Assembly: GCF_015235415.1 (NCBI RefSeq)
Contig: NZ_JADGLL010000002.1
Coordinates: 1-64,000, forward strand
DNA length: 64,000 nucleotides
Direction: 5' to 3'
Source of the DNA: Microbacterium paludicola
GTDB lineage: Bacteria; Actinomycetota; Actinomycetes; Actinomycetales; Microbacteriaceae
A program made the position numbers and the translations under genes. The notes under the pieces were generated by a model. The model worked only from the letters and a program-made list of their open reading frames with translations, made no database searches and had not been told where the DNA came from. Below are positions 37,336 to 45,653 of this stretch, in pieces; position 1 is the stretch's first letter, and every line of letters begins with the position of its first letter.

Positions 37336-38015
37336 CGCGTGTGCTCCTGGTCGAGGACGAGCCCGACCTCGCCGAACCCCTCGCCTATCTGCTCCGTCGC
37401 GAAGGCTACGAGGTGGAGATCGCCGAGGACGGTCCCGCCGCGCTCGCCGCATACCGCGAGCAGGGGGCGGATCTGCTGCTGCTCGACCTGATGCTTCCCG
37501 GCATGCCGGGAACAGAGGTGTGCCGCCAGGTGCGCGCGACCTCGAACGTGCCGATCATCATGTTGACCGCGAAGGACTCCGAGGTCGACATCGTCGTGGG
37601 TCTCGAGCTGGGGGCCGACGACTACGTCACGAAGCCCTACTCGGCGCGCGAGCTGCTGGCGCGGATGCGCGCGGTGCTTCGCCGCACCGCCGACGCGGAG
37701 GCCGAGCTCGACGAGCGCGTGCTCGAGGGCGGGCGCGTGACGCTCGACGTCGACCGCCACACCGTCGCGGTCGACGGGCAGCAGATCAACATGCCGCTGA
37801 AGGAGTTCGAGCTCCTCGAGGTGCTGATGCGCAACGCCGGGCGCGTCCTTACGCGCGGGCAGCTGATCGACCGAGTGTGGGGCAGCGACTACTTCGGCGA
37901 CACGAAGACGCTCGACGTGCACATCAAGCGCATCCGCTCGCGCATCGAGCAGGTGCCGAGCGAGCCGGTCATGCTCGTCACGGTGCGAGGCCTCGGCTAC
38001 CGCTTCGAAGGTTAG
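37332..38015 (+). CDS. regX3: Response regulator RegX3
   Basis: A 227-residue OmpR/PhoB-family regulator. The receiver contains the acidic pocket (VEDEPD), phospho-acceptor Asp52 in LLLDLMLPG and Lys in TKPYSARELL. The winged helix includes NMPLKEFELLEVLMRNAGRVL and VWGSDYFGDTKTLDVHIKRIR. It very probably binds the PHO box upstream of pstS. The start at 37332 overlaps the senX3 stop; the open frame upstream is internal to senX3. Confidence 0.95.
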   Translation: MTRVLLVEDEPDLAEPLAYLLRREGYEVEIAEDGPAALAAYREQGADLLLLDLMLPGMPGTEVCRQVRATSNVPIIMLTAKDSEVDIVVGLELGADDYVTKPYSARELLARMRAVLRRTADAEAELDERVLEGGRVTLDVDRHTVAVDGQQINMPLKEFELLEVLMRNAGRVLTRGQLIDRVWGSDYFGDTKTLDVHIKRIRSRIEQVPSEPVMLVTVRGLGYRFEG

Positions 38016-38040
38016 CGCTTCTCTCTTTCTCACGCCTGCC

Positions 38041-38178
38041 GCATCCGCTCGGGCACCCGCTTCGCGGATGCCGCTCGCATGTGCGGACGCTGTCGCTTCG
38101 CTCCATCGGGGCGTGAGGGCAGCGCTTCGCGCTGCGGGCCGCATCCGCGGCACGCTCGCTTCGCTCGCACGCGGTGAG
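38041..38178. repeat. Dispersed intergenic repeat, related to the holB-upstream repeats
   Basis: Read on the minus strand it contains GATGGAGCGAAGCGACAGC and CGTGCGAGCGAAGCGAGCGTG, modules also present at 5656-6013, here in the opposite order and mixed with short inverted repeats (GCATCCG/CGGATGC; GCAGCGC/GCGCTGC). No gene is visible. It lies directly after regX3. Confidence 0.7.
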
Positions 38179-38199
38179 ACGGGGACCGTGTGAAAAAGC

Positions 38200-38231
38200 A
38201 GGGCCGCAGGATCCGGAGATCCTGCGGCCCT
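38200..38231 (-). terminator. Terminator of the LpqE-like gene
   Basis: AGGGCCGCAGGATC pairs perfectly with GATCCTGCGGCCCT around a 4-nt loop. On the minus strand it is followed by GCTTTTTC. Confidence 0.9.
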
Positions 38232-38250
38232 TCCGCGTATGTGGGGTGGC

Positions 38251-38790
38251 TCAGTGGCCGCCCTCTTCGCCTTCGCTCTCGGTGTGCTCGAGGTGCGAGC
38301 AGTCGCTCTCGGCGCCGCCGGGCACCAGGTCGGCGAAGTGCTCGAGGCAGCCGTCGAACACGGGCACCTCGGCGAGGACGCCCTCGGCGTCGCCCGACTG
38401 GAAGTAGAGCGGAAGCGTCGCGCCGGGCTTCGCGTCGATGGCCGACAGCAGCACGGGGGACTCGCCGTCGGCGCCGAGGCTGACGACCTCGCCGGCGGGG
38501 ACCTGCACGGTGGCGGTCTGGCCGTCCCACTCGAGGTTCAGCGTCGCCGCCTCGTCCGTCGTGTTGACGAGCGCGGCCACGAGGTTGCCCTCGGTGCCGT
38601 CGTCGTCGGCCACGACCACCGCGTTGCGGATCAGGACCGGGGCCGGGGAGCCCTCGGGGGCCGGGACGTTCACGCCGTCGGAAGGCGAGTACGGGATCGT
38701 CGTCGCCTGCTCCGTCAGTCCGGCGCACCCGGTGGTGCCGAGCAGGACGACGGCGCCGAGGGCGAGCGACGCGAGAATGCGGGAGTTCAC
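38251..38790 (-). CDS. LpqE-like secreted lipoprotein
   Basis: A 179-residue exported protein with lipobox GTTGC (Cys22). The mature part holds VPAPEGSPAPVLIRNAVVV, a beta-rich domain, and a His/Glu-rich tail (HLEHTESEGEEGGH) with two Cys (near residues 153 and 167), which could bind a metal. It is divergent from carD, exactly as lpqE is from carD in mycobacteria. Relatives share a fold with PCu(A)C-type copper chaperones, but the canonical Met/His ligands are not obvious. Metal binding is inference. Confidence 0.72.
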   Translation of the reverse strand: MNSRILASLALGAVVLLGTTGCAGLTEQATTIPYSPSDGVNVPAPEGSPAPVLIRNAVVVADDDGTEGNLVAALVNTTDEAATLNLEWDGQTATVQVPAGEVVSLGADGESPVLLSAIDAKPGATLPLYFQSGDAEGVLAEVPVFDGCLEHFADLVPGGAESDCSHLEHTESEGEEGGH

Positions 38791-38968
38791 GGAACCTCCA
38801 GGTGGTGCGGTCCCGCCGAGCTGCGGGCCCTGTCTGCCATTCTAGGGGGTCGCGACCCCCTCTCCCGATGCCTCCGACGGGGTCTGGGATGCTCGCCGCG
38901 AAGTCGCCCGGAGCCGTGTGTCGCTGCCGCCCATCGGTGGCCGCGAACCTTAGTGCATTGCTCGCTGT

Positions 38969-38993
38969 GGTATCCTGATAGTCGCCGAAAGGA
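38969..38993 (+). promoter_or_regulatory. carD promoter and ribosome binding site
   Basis: An extended -10, TGGTATCCT (38968-38976), is followed by GAAAGGA at 38987-38993, 9 nt before the ATG. This is a conventional leadered promoter, unlike many others in this window. Confidence 0.6.
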
Positions 38994-39002
38994 CACAATT
39001 CT

Positions 39003-39485
39003 ATGCTTTTCGAGGTTGGCGAGACGGTCGTCTATCCCCACCACGGTGCGGCAACGATCACCGAAGTCAAGACCCGGGTAATCAAGGGTGAAGAGAAGGT
39101 CTACCTCAAGCTGAACGTCACTCAGGGTGACCTCGTCATCGAGGTTCCTGCAGAGAACGTCGACCTGGTCGGCGTGCGCGACGTCATCGGCCAGGAGGGA
39201 CTGGACAAGGTCTTCGAGGTGCTGCGCGCCCCCTTCACGGAAGAGCCCACGAACTGGTCTCGTCGCTACAAGGCGAACCTGGAGAAGCTCGCCTCGGGTG
39301 ACGTGATCAAGGTCAGCGAGGTCGTGCGCGACCTGTGGCGCCGCGATCAGGATCGCGGACTGTCCGCGGGTGAGAAGCGCATGCTCGCGAAGGCCCGCCA
39401 GATCCTGATCTCCGAGCTCGCGCTCGCGGAGAAGACCGACGAGGAGAAGGCCGCCACGGTCCTCGACGAGGTCCTGGCCTCGTAA
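39003..39485 (+). CDS. carD: CarD-family transcription regulator
   Basis: A 160-residue essential RNA polymerase-binding regulator. The N-terminal Tudor-like RNAP-interaction domain starts [19 protein letters not shown] (residues 1-19). The C-terminal helical DNA-contact domain includes [18 protein letters not shown] near residue 85, with the conserved Trp that stabilises the open promoter complex. A strong terminator follows. Very highly conserved in sequence and context. Confidence 0.97.
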   Translation: MLFEVGETVVYPHHGAATITEVKTRVIKGEEKVYLKLNVTQGDLVIEVPAENVDLVGVRDVIGQEGLDKVFEVLRAPFTEEPTNWSRRYKANLEKLASGDVIKVSEVVRDLWRRDQDRGLSAGEKRMLAKARQILISELALAEKTDEEKAATVLDEVLAS

Positions 39486-39495
39486 TCCTCTGCAC

Positions 39496-39525
39496 AGCGC
39501 CCCGCCCATCCGGCGGGGCGCTTTC
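39496..39525 (+). terminator. Terminator after carD
   Basis: AGCGCCCCGCC pairs with GGCGGGGCGCT around CATCC, followed by TTTCG. Confidence 0.88.
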
Positions 39526-39552
39526 GCGTGCACGGCCATGCCGCCGCGTGGG

Positions 39553-39558
39553 TACGTT
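39553..39558 (+). promoter_or_regulatory. Likely -10 box of ispDF, leaderless
   Basis: TACGTT lies 6 nt before the GTG at 39565, supporting that start over an ATG at 39538. Confidence 0.45.
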
Positions 39559-39564
39559 TGTGAG

Positions 39565-40761
39565 GTGACTCTCACCGCCTCGCCGCGCGTCGGCGTCATC
39601 GTCGTCGCCGCCGGATCCGGAACCCGCCTCGGACAGGATGCGCCGAAGGCCTTCGTCGGCATCGGCGGGCACACCATCCTGCGTCACGCGCTGCGGGGCG
39701 TCTTCGCGGCGCCCGAGGCCCAGGTCGTCGTCGTCGCCCCCGCCGGGCGCGAGGGTGAGGCGCTGACCGACGCGCGCGAGGCCGCCGGAGCGCGCGCGGA
39801 GCTCGTGTCGGTCGTCACCGGGGGAGCGACGCGTCAGGCGTCGGTCGCCGCGGGCCTCGCCGCGCTGTGGCCCGCCGTGCAGGTGGTGCTCGTGCACGAT
39901 GCCGCTCGCGCGCTGACCCCGCCGGCGGTCTTCGAGCGCGTCGTCGATGCCGTCGACCGCACGGGATGGGGCGTCGTCCCCGCCCTGCCGGTCATCGACA
40001 CGATCAAGCGGGTGGACGGCGACCGCATCGTCGAGGCCGTCGACCGCTCGCAGCTCGCAGCAGCCCAGACGCCGCAGGGATTCCGCCGCGACGTGCTCGA
40101 GACGTCGTACGCGATCGCCGCGGAGGAGTTCACGGATGACGCCGCCCTCGTCGCGGCCGCCGGTCATCGGGTCGCGATCGTGGAGGGCGACGTGCACGCG
40201 TTCAAGATCACCACTCCCGCCGACCTCGAGCGCGCGCGCTCGCTCGCCGCGCCCATTCCCGCGGTGCCGGCCGCGGCATCCGGCTCCGCTCTTCCCCGGG
40301 TGGGCGTCGGCACGGACGTTCACGCCTTCGGCGGGGACGGCGCCCTGTGGCTCGCGGGCATCGAGTGGGCGGGGGAGCCGGCACTGTCGGGACACTCGGA
40401 CGGCGATGCGGTCGCACACGCGATCGTGGACGCGCTGCTCTCGGCCGCCGGGCTCGGCGACATCGGCACGCACTTCGGCACGTCGCGGCCCGAGTTCGCC
40501 GATGCCCACGCCGACGCCTTCCTCGCGCGCACCAGGGCGCTGCTCGGGGAGGCGGGCTGGACGATCGTCAACGTCGCGGTCCAGCTGCAGTCGAATCGCC
40601 CGAAGTTCGCGCCCCGTCGCGCGGAGGCCGAGGCCGTGCTGTCCGCGGCCCTGGGCGGCGCCCCCGTGTCGGTGGCGGCGACCACCACCGACGGCCTCGG
40701 GTTCACCGGCGCGGGCGAGGGCGTCCAGGCGTTCGCAGTGGCGCTCATCCAGCGCTCCTGA
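39565..40761 (+). CDS. ispDF: Bifunctional IspD/IspF enzyme of the MEP pathway
   Basis: A 398-residue fusion. The IspD half (residues 1-235) makes CDP-methylerythritol and shows VVAAGSGTRLGQDAPKAF and AAQTPQGFRRDVL. The IspF half (from about residue 245) makes the cyclic diphosphate and shows VGVGTDVHAFG and GHSDGDAVAHAIVDALLSAAGLGDIG with the metal-binding Asp/His residues. Both active sites look intact. In mycobacteria ispD and ispF are separate neighbours, so this is a fused form at the conserved carD-ispD-ispF-cysS locus. Confidence 0.93.
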   Translation: MTLTASPRVGVIVVAAGSGTRLGQDAPKAFVGIGGHTILRHALRGVFAAPEAQVVVVAPAGREGEALTDAREAAGARAELVSVVTGGATRQASVAAGLAALWPAVQVVLVHDAARALTPPAVFERVVDAVDRTGWGVVPALPVIDTIKRVDGDRIVEAVDRSQLAAAQTPQGFRRDVLETSYAIAAEEFTDDAALVAAAGHRVAIVEGDVHAFKITTPADLERARSLAAPIPAVPAAASGSALPRVGVGTDVHAFGGDGALWLAGIEWAGEPALSGHSDGDAVAHAIVDALLSAAGLGDIGTHFGTSRPEFADAHADAFLARTRALLGEAGWTIVNVAVQLQSNRPKFAPRRAEAEAVLSAALGGAPVSVAATTTDGLGFTGAGEGVQAFAVALIQRS

Positions 40762-40814
40762 CTCACTGTGCGGGAGAGCGCGGTCTCGCGCGGATCCGAC
40801 TTGGTAACGGTCGG

Positions 40815-40828
40815 GTAAACCGCTTGCA
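40815..40828 (+). promoter_or_regulatory. Candidate LacI-family operator upstream of the xylanase
   Basis: GTAAACCGCTTGCA fits 8 of 10 fixed positions of a LacI-type operator (TGnAAnCGnTTnCA), including the whole right half. A GTTGGCAAC palindrome follows at 40857-40865. No LacI-family gene is present in the window. Confidence 0.4.
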
Positions 40829-40890
40829 ACCCCCGCCCCAGGGTGAATATGGTGGCGTTGGCAACATTCCCCGCAGCGCAAAGGAGCGCC

Positions 40891-43800
40891 ATGCGCAGGT
40901 CTCGCTTTCTCTCATCCATCGGTGCCGTCATCGGCGCCGCCGCCCTCGCCGTCACCGGACTCGCGGTCCCGGCCGCGGCCGCGGCGACCGTCGTCGAGAC
41001 GATCGACTTCGACGACGGCACGACCGGCAGCTGGAGTCAATCCGGCGGCGGCGCCGGCACGCTGCAGTTCGTCGAGGCCGACACCGGTCTCGCGCTGCAG
41101 GTGACCGGCCGTGCCGACGACCACACCGGCATCCAGTCGCCGGCCGGCGCCTTCGACGCAGGAAACCGCTACACGTTCACGATGTCGGTGCGCCTCGCGG
41201 ACGGCACCCCTGATGCCCAGGCACGGTTCGTCATGAAGCCCGCCTACACCTGGATCGGCAACACCCCGGTCTCCGCCGCCGCGTGGACCACCGTGACCGG
41301 CACGTACGACGTGCCCGCAGGCACCGACACCTCGCAGCTGCAGCTGTACATCGGCACCTCGGACACGGGTGCCGCGTACGACTACCTCGTCGACGACCTC
41401 GTGATCGCCGCCGAGCCGCTCGGCGACGAGCCGCCCACCGAGGGGCCGCAGCCCGGCACCGTGCTGCTCGAGGCCGACTTCGAGGACGGCCTCGACGGCT
41501 GGGCGCCGCGCGATTCGGGCTCGGGTGCACCGACCGTCGCGCTGACCGACGTCGCCCACGGGGGAGCGCAGGCGGCGCTCGTCACCGACCGCACGAGCCA
41601 GGGTTCGGGCATCGGCCGCGACGTGACCGAGCACATGCAGGCCGGCGTGACGTATCAGCTGGACGCGGCGGTGCGCTTCGCCGACGGGCAGCCTGTCGAC
41701 GAAGTGTGGCTGAGCCTTGCCCGCACCGTCGACGGATCCACGTCCTACTCGACGCTCGCGCAGTTCGACGGCGTCACGAACAGCGGTTGGACACAGGTGT
41801 CGGCGACGTTCCAGGGCGGCGACGCCGATGCGGCGCTGCTGTACTTCGAGACGAACTACAACGGCACCAACACCAGCGACCTCCTCATCGACGACATCGT
41901 GCTGAAGGTCCCGGATCCGGCGGTGATCGAGGATCTTCCGCCGCTCTCCGGAACGCTGGAGTACCCCATGGGCGTCGCGATCGACTCGCGCGAGACGACG
42001 GGGCCCGCGGCCGAGCTGCTGCTTCGTCACTTCACGCAGATCACGGGCGAGAACCACATGAAGCCCGAGGCCTGGTACGACGCGGAGCGCAACTTCCGCG
42101 TGCATCCCGAGGCCGCCGCGCTGATGGACTTCGCCCAGCAGAACGACCTCGACCTGTACGGCCACGTGCTCGTGTGGCACAGCCAGACGCCGGCGTGGTT
42201 CTTCCAGGACGAGGCCGGGCAGCCGCTCGCCGCGGACGAGGCCGGCAAGCAGGCGCTGCGCGATCGGCTGCGCACGCACATCTTCGCCGTCGCCGAGAGC
42301 CTCAGCGACACGTGGGGAGCGTTCGGATCGGACACGAATCCGCTCACGGCGTTCGACGTCGTCAACGAGGTGGTCTCGGACAGTGGCGAGTACGCCGACG
42401 GCCTGCGCCGCAGCGAGTGGTACCGCATCCTGGGCGAGGAGTTCATCGACCTCGCCTTCCGCTACGCCGACGAGGCGTTCAACCAGGTGCACGCCGCCGA
42501 AGGCGCCGAGCACCCGGTGACGCTGTTCATCAACGACTACAACACCGAGCAGGACGGCAAGCAGGATCGCTACGCGGCCCTGGTGCAGCGACTGCTCGAC
42601 CGGGGCGTCCCCATCGACGGCGTCGGCCACCAGTTCCACGTGAGCCTGGCGATGCCGGTGTCGGCGCTCGCCGCAGCCCTCGACCGGTTCGAGGGACTCG
42701 GGCTCGAGCAGATCGTCACGGAGTTCGACGTCACGACCGGCACTCCCGTGACCGAGGCGCTGCTCATCGAGCAGGGCTACTACTTCCGGGACGCGTTCGA
42801 GGTCTTCCGCGCGCACGATCTGTTCTCTGTGACGGTGTGGGGGCTCACCGACGGCCGCAGCTGGCGGTCGTCGAGCGGTGCACCGCTGCTCTTCGATGAC
42901 GCGCTGCAGGCGAAGCCCGCCTACTACGGTGCGGCCGGAGCCGAGCTGCCCGACCGCCTGCGCCGGGCCGACGTGTTCGGAGGCGCGGCCCCGGCCGATC
43001 CCGCATCCGAGGAGTGGCGGCGCCTGCCGATGCAGCAGCTCGACGGCGGCGGGGCCTTCCAGGCCCGCTGGACCCCCGGCACCCTCGCGGTGCTGGTGGA
43101 CGTGCCGGGCGGCAACGCGGGCACAACGGTCGATCTGCAGCTGGAGGACGCGGTCTACACCGTGCGCGGAGACGGCACGGGTGACGTCCCGGTGACCGCG
43201 CAGGTCACGGCCGAGGGCGTGCGCCTCGCGGCGCAGCTGCCACTGGGGGACGCCGGCGAGGGCGACACCGTCGACTTCGACGTGCGCGTGGCGGGCGGGG
43301 GCGCCTGGAACTCGCCCGGCGCCATCGGCACGCTGTCGCTCATCGAGACGCTCGCGTACCTGGAGGTCGCAGAGACCGCCGCGGCCCCCGTCATCGACGG
43401 TGCGGTGGACGCGGCGCTGTGGGACGCGGCGAAAGCCGTGACCACCGACGTCCAGGTCGAGGGCTCCGGCGGTGCCACCGCGACGGTGCGCACCCTGTGG
43501 CGCGAGAACACGCTCTACGTGCTGGCGGAGGTCGCCGACGCGCAGATCGACGTCTCGGGCAGCGACCCGTGGGTGCAGGACTCCGTCGAGATCTACGTCG
43601 ATCCGGGCAACGCCAAGAACGGCGCGTATCGCTACGACGACATGCAGGTGCGGATCAGCGCGCAGAACGTGGTCTCGTTCGGCACCGGCGACGTCGCATT
43701 CCAGCAGGGCCGGGTGACGTCCGCGACGTCCACCGTCGAGGGCGGCTACGTCGTCGAGGCGGCCATCTCGCTGCTCGAGTACGGCGGCGAGGGGACGTTC

Positions 43801-44079
43801 CACGGCCTTGACTTCCAGGTCAACGACGCTGCTGCGGGCGCGCGTACGGGCATCCGGAACTGGGCGGATCCGACGGGCGCGGGCTACCAGAGCACGTCGC
43901 ATTGGGGCGTCGGTCAGCTCGTCGCGGCGTCCGAGGAGCCCTGCGAGAAGCCGGGCAAGGGGAAGGGGAACCCCGACAAGCCGTGCAAGCCGGAGAAGCC
44001 CGGGAAGCCCGGGAAGCCCGACAAGCCGGGCAAGCCCGGCAAGCCGGAGAAGCCGGGCGCGGCGGGCTCCGGGGCGTGA
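40891..44079 (+). CDS. Secreted multidomain endo-1,4-beta-xylanase (GH10)
   Basis: A 1062-residue extracellular xylanase. Signal peptide residues 1-33; two CBM4/9-like modules (about 34-175 and 185-340); a GH10 catalytic barrel (about 350-695) with acid/base Glu493 in FDVVNEVV and nucleophile Glu611 in IVTEFDV; a linker domain; a CBM9-like module (about 825-1015) starting VAETAAAPVIDGAVDAALWD; and a Lys/Pro/Gly repeat tail (PGKPGKPDKPGK). The tail lacks a sorting signal and may bind wall polymers by charge. AAGGAG precedes the ATG. A degradative role on plant xylan is well supported. Confidence 0.93.
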   Translation: MRRSRFLSSIGAVIGAAALAVTGLAVPAAAAATVVETIDFDDGTTGSWSQSGGGAGTLQFVEADTGLALQVTGRADDHTGIQSPAGAFDAGNRYTFTMSVRLADGTPDAQARFVMKPAYTWIGNTPVSAAAWTTVTGTYDVPAGTDTSQLQLYIGTSDTGAAYDYLVDDLVIAAEPLGDEPPTEGPQPGTVLLEADFEDGLDGWAPRDSGSGAPTVALTDVAHGGAQAALVTDRTSQGSGIGRDVTEHMQAGVTYQLDAAVRFADGQPVDEVWLSLARTVDGSTSYSTLAQFDGVTNSGWTQVSATFQGGDADAALLYFETNYNGTNTSDLLIDDIVLKVPDPAVIEDLPPLSGTLEYPMGVAIDSRETTGPAAELLLRHFTQITGENHMKPEAWYDAERNFRVHPEAAALMDFAQQNDLDLYGHVLVWHSQTPAWFFQDEAGQPLAADEAGKQALRDRLRTHIFAVAESLSDTWGAFGSDTNPLTAFDVVNEVVSDSGEYADGLRRSEWYRILGEEFIDLAFRYADEAFNQVHAAEGAEHPVTLFINDYNTEQDGKQDRYAALVQRLLDRGVPIDGVGHQFHVSLAMPVSALAAALDRFEGLGLEQIVTEFDVTTGTPVTEALLIEQGYYFRDAFEVFRAHDLFSVTVWGLTDGRSWRSSSGAPLLFDDALQAKPAYYGAAGAELPDRLRRADVFGGAAPADPASEEWRRLPMQQLDGGGAFQARWTPGTLAVLVDVPGGNAGTTVDLQLEDAVYTVRGDGTGDVPVTAQVTAEGVRLAAQLPLGDAGEGDTVDFDVRVAGGGAWNSPGAIGTLSLIETLAYLEVAETAAAPVIDGAVDAALWDAAKAVTTDVQVEGSGGATATVRTLWRENTLYVLAEVADAQIDVSGSDPWVQDSVEIYVDPGNAKNGAYRYDDMQVRISAQNVVSFGTGDVAFQQGRVTSATSTVEGGYVVEAAISLLEYGGEGTFHGLDFQVNDAAAGARTGIRNWADPTGAGYQSTSHWGVGQLVAASEEPCEKPGKGKGNPDKPCKPEKPGKPGKPDKPGKPGKPEKPGAAGSGA

Positions 44080-44106
44080 TCCGCAGCTGATCGCCTGACA
44101 CACGGA

Positions 44107-44140
44107 TGCGGGCCGTCGACCTCAGGGGCGACGGCCCGCA
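44107..44140. terminator. Hairpin between convergent xylanase and acetyltransferase genes
   Basis: TGCGGGCCGTCG pairs with CGACGGCCCGCA around a 10-nt loop. The following sequence is CCCTTGCG, so termination may be weak on the plus strand. Confidence 0.7.
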
Positions 44141-44177
44141 CCCTTGCGAACGGAGCGCGCGGAGCGGCTCGACGGCC

Positions 44178-44633
44178 TTACAGCGCGCGCGTCATGAAGG
44201 TCGACAGCGGATCGTCGATGTATCCCCCGAACGGCCCGCACTCGACGAATCCCTCGCTCGCGTAGAGGGCCCTGGCGGGAACGAAGCCGTCGTCGCTGCC
44301 CGTCTCGAGCCAGAGCGACGTCAGCCCGCGGCCCCGTGCGTCGGCGATGATCCGGCGCAGCAGAGCGCGGGCGACGCCCCGCCCGAGGTACTCGTCGGCG
44401 GTGCGGAAGGACTTCAGCTCACCGCGCTCGGCGTCGAGCTGCGTGAGCGCGGCGACGCCCGCCACGCGGCCGTCGAGCCACGCGCTCCACACCGTGATGC
44501 CGGGGTCGCGCAGCGCGTCGATGTCGAGGGCGTGCACGCTCTCGGCCGGGGTCTGCGCATGCATCTGCGCGTGGTGATGCGCGATCAGCGCGCGGGTGTC
44601 CGCTCCCGACAGGTCGTCGATCCGGATGTCCAT
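44178..44633 (-). CDS. GNAT-family N-acetyltransferase
   Basis: A 151-residue acetyltransferase. The acetyl-CoA-binding signature YLGRGVARALLRRII lies near residues 82-96, and LYASEGFVECGPFGGY ends the fold. It resembles YsnE/PhnO-like members acting on small molecules or peptides; the substrate is unknown. It starts 1 nt after the stop of the transporter gene and is probably its operon partner. Confidence 0.85.
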   Translation of the reverse strand: MDIRIDDLSGADTRALIAHHHAQMHAQTPAESVHALDIDALRDPGITVWSAWLDGRVAGVAALTQLDAERGELKSFRTADEYLGRGVARALLRRIIADARGRGLTSLWLETGSDDGFVPARALYASEGFVECGPFGGYIDDPLSTFMTRAL

Positions 44634-44634
44634 G

Positions 44635-45558
44635 TCAGCCCTCCACGGCGAACGGCTCGGGGGCGCGGCGCGTGCGCGAGCCCCAGGCGAGCAGGATGAG
44701 GCCGGCGCCGAGCACCACCAGCCCGATCGTCGGCAGCAGGGCGAGGTGCTCGCCCAGCACCGCGAGCCCCAGGACGCTCGCCGTCAGCGGCTCGCCGAGC
44801 GTGAGCGTGGCGGCGGTGGCGGCCTTCAGCCCACCGAGCCCCCACGTGAACAGCGCGTAGGCGACGGTGATGGTCGCGAGCCCCAGCCACAGGCCCATCA
44901 CGAGACCGCGCGGATCCGCCATCCAGGAGACATCCGTGAACGGCAGGGCGACGAGCGCGATCGCGGCGGCCCCGCCTCCCATCGCCCCGACGACAGTGAA
45001 CGGATGCCAGCCCGCGTCGAGCAGGCGGCGCTGGGCGACGGCGATCACCGCGAAGGAGGCCCCCGCGCCGAAGGACCCGACGAGTCCGGCGGGATCCGCC
45101 GATCCGCCCGCGCCGCCGCCGAAGCCGAGCAGGGCGACGCCCGTGGTGGACAGCGCCGTGGCGCTGAGCCACAGCGACCCCGGACGGGTGCGGGTGAGGG
45201 CCCACTCGAGCAGCCCGGCCAGCACGGGGGCGGAACCGAGGGCGATCACCGTGCTGACGGCGACGCCGTTCGTCGAGGTGCCGAGGAAGAACAGCGGCTG
45301 ATACACGAACAGGCACACCGCGGTGAGCGCCATCAGTCCGAGGGGCACGGCGGTCAGGCGAGGCCGCTCCGATGCCGGCCCACGCCGCCTCCGCAGCCAC
45401 GCCGCCCCGGCGGTGAGCAGCGCGAGCGCCGTGCCGCCGATCAGCAGGCGCATCACCCCCACCGCGAACGGGGTCGTCCCCTCCGGGCCCAGGGCCTGAG
45501 AGGTGCCGGTCGTGCCGAACAGCAGGGCTGCGGCGAGGACGGCGATCACAAAACCCAC
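44635..45558 (-). CDS. EamA/DMT-family transporter
   Basis: A 307-residue membrane protein with ten predicted segments arranged as two EamA repeats. The first begins LAAALLFGTTGTSQAL, and the second begins near residue 155 with LVGSFGAGASFAVIAVAQRR. Such proteins export amino acids or metabolites. The start is a GTG. A co-transcribed acetyltransferase follows, so export of an acetylated compound is possible but unproven. Confidence 0.85.
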   Translation of the reverse strand: MGFVIAVLAAALLFGTTGTSQALGPEGTTPFAVGVMRLLIGGTALALLTAGAAWLRRRRGPASERPRLTAVPLGLMALTAVCLFVYQPLFFLGTSTNGVAVSTVIALGSAPVLAGLLEWALTRTRPGSLWLSATALSTTGVALLGFGGGAGGSADPAGLVGSFGAGASFAVIAVAQRRLLDAGWHPFTVVGAMGGGAAAIALVALPFTDVSWMADPRGLVMGLWLGLATITVAYALFTWGLGGLKAATAATLTLGEPLTASVLGLAVLGEHLALLPTIGLVVLGAGLILLAWGSRTRRAPEPFAVEG

Positions 45559-45641
45559 CAGGCATTCCTATCGCATCCCCGGCCCGCCTCGGTGCCGCAC
45601 CGCTCTCTTGTCACACCAGGGGTTTCGCATCCCTCGCCCCG

Positions 45642-45647
45642 TAGGCT
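45642..45647 (+). promoter_or_regulatory. Likely -10 box of cysS, leaderless
   Basis: TAGGCT lies 6 nt before the GTG at 45654. Confidence 0.5.
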
Positions 45648-45653
45648 TGAGGG

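Noticed and set aside
40912..44103. A 1063-codon open frame antisense to the xylanase
   Set aside because: Same cause: third-position GC bias of the xylanase gene keeps the opposite strand open; composition is unlike a protein.
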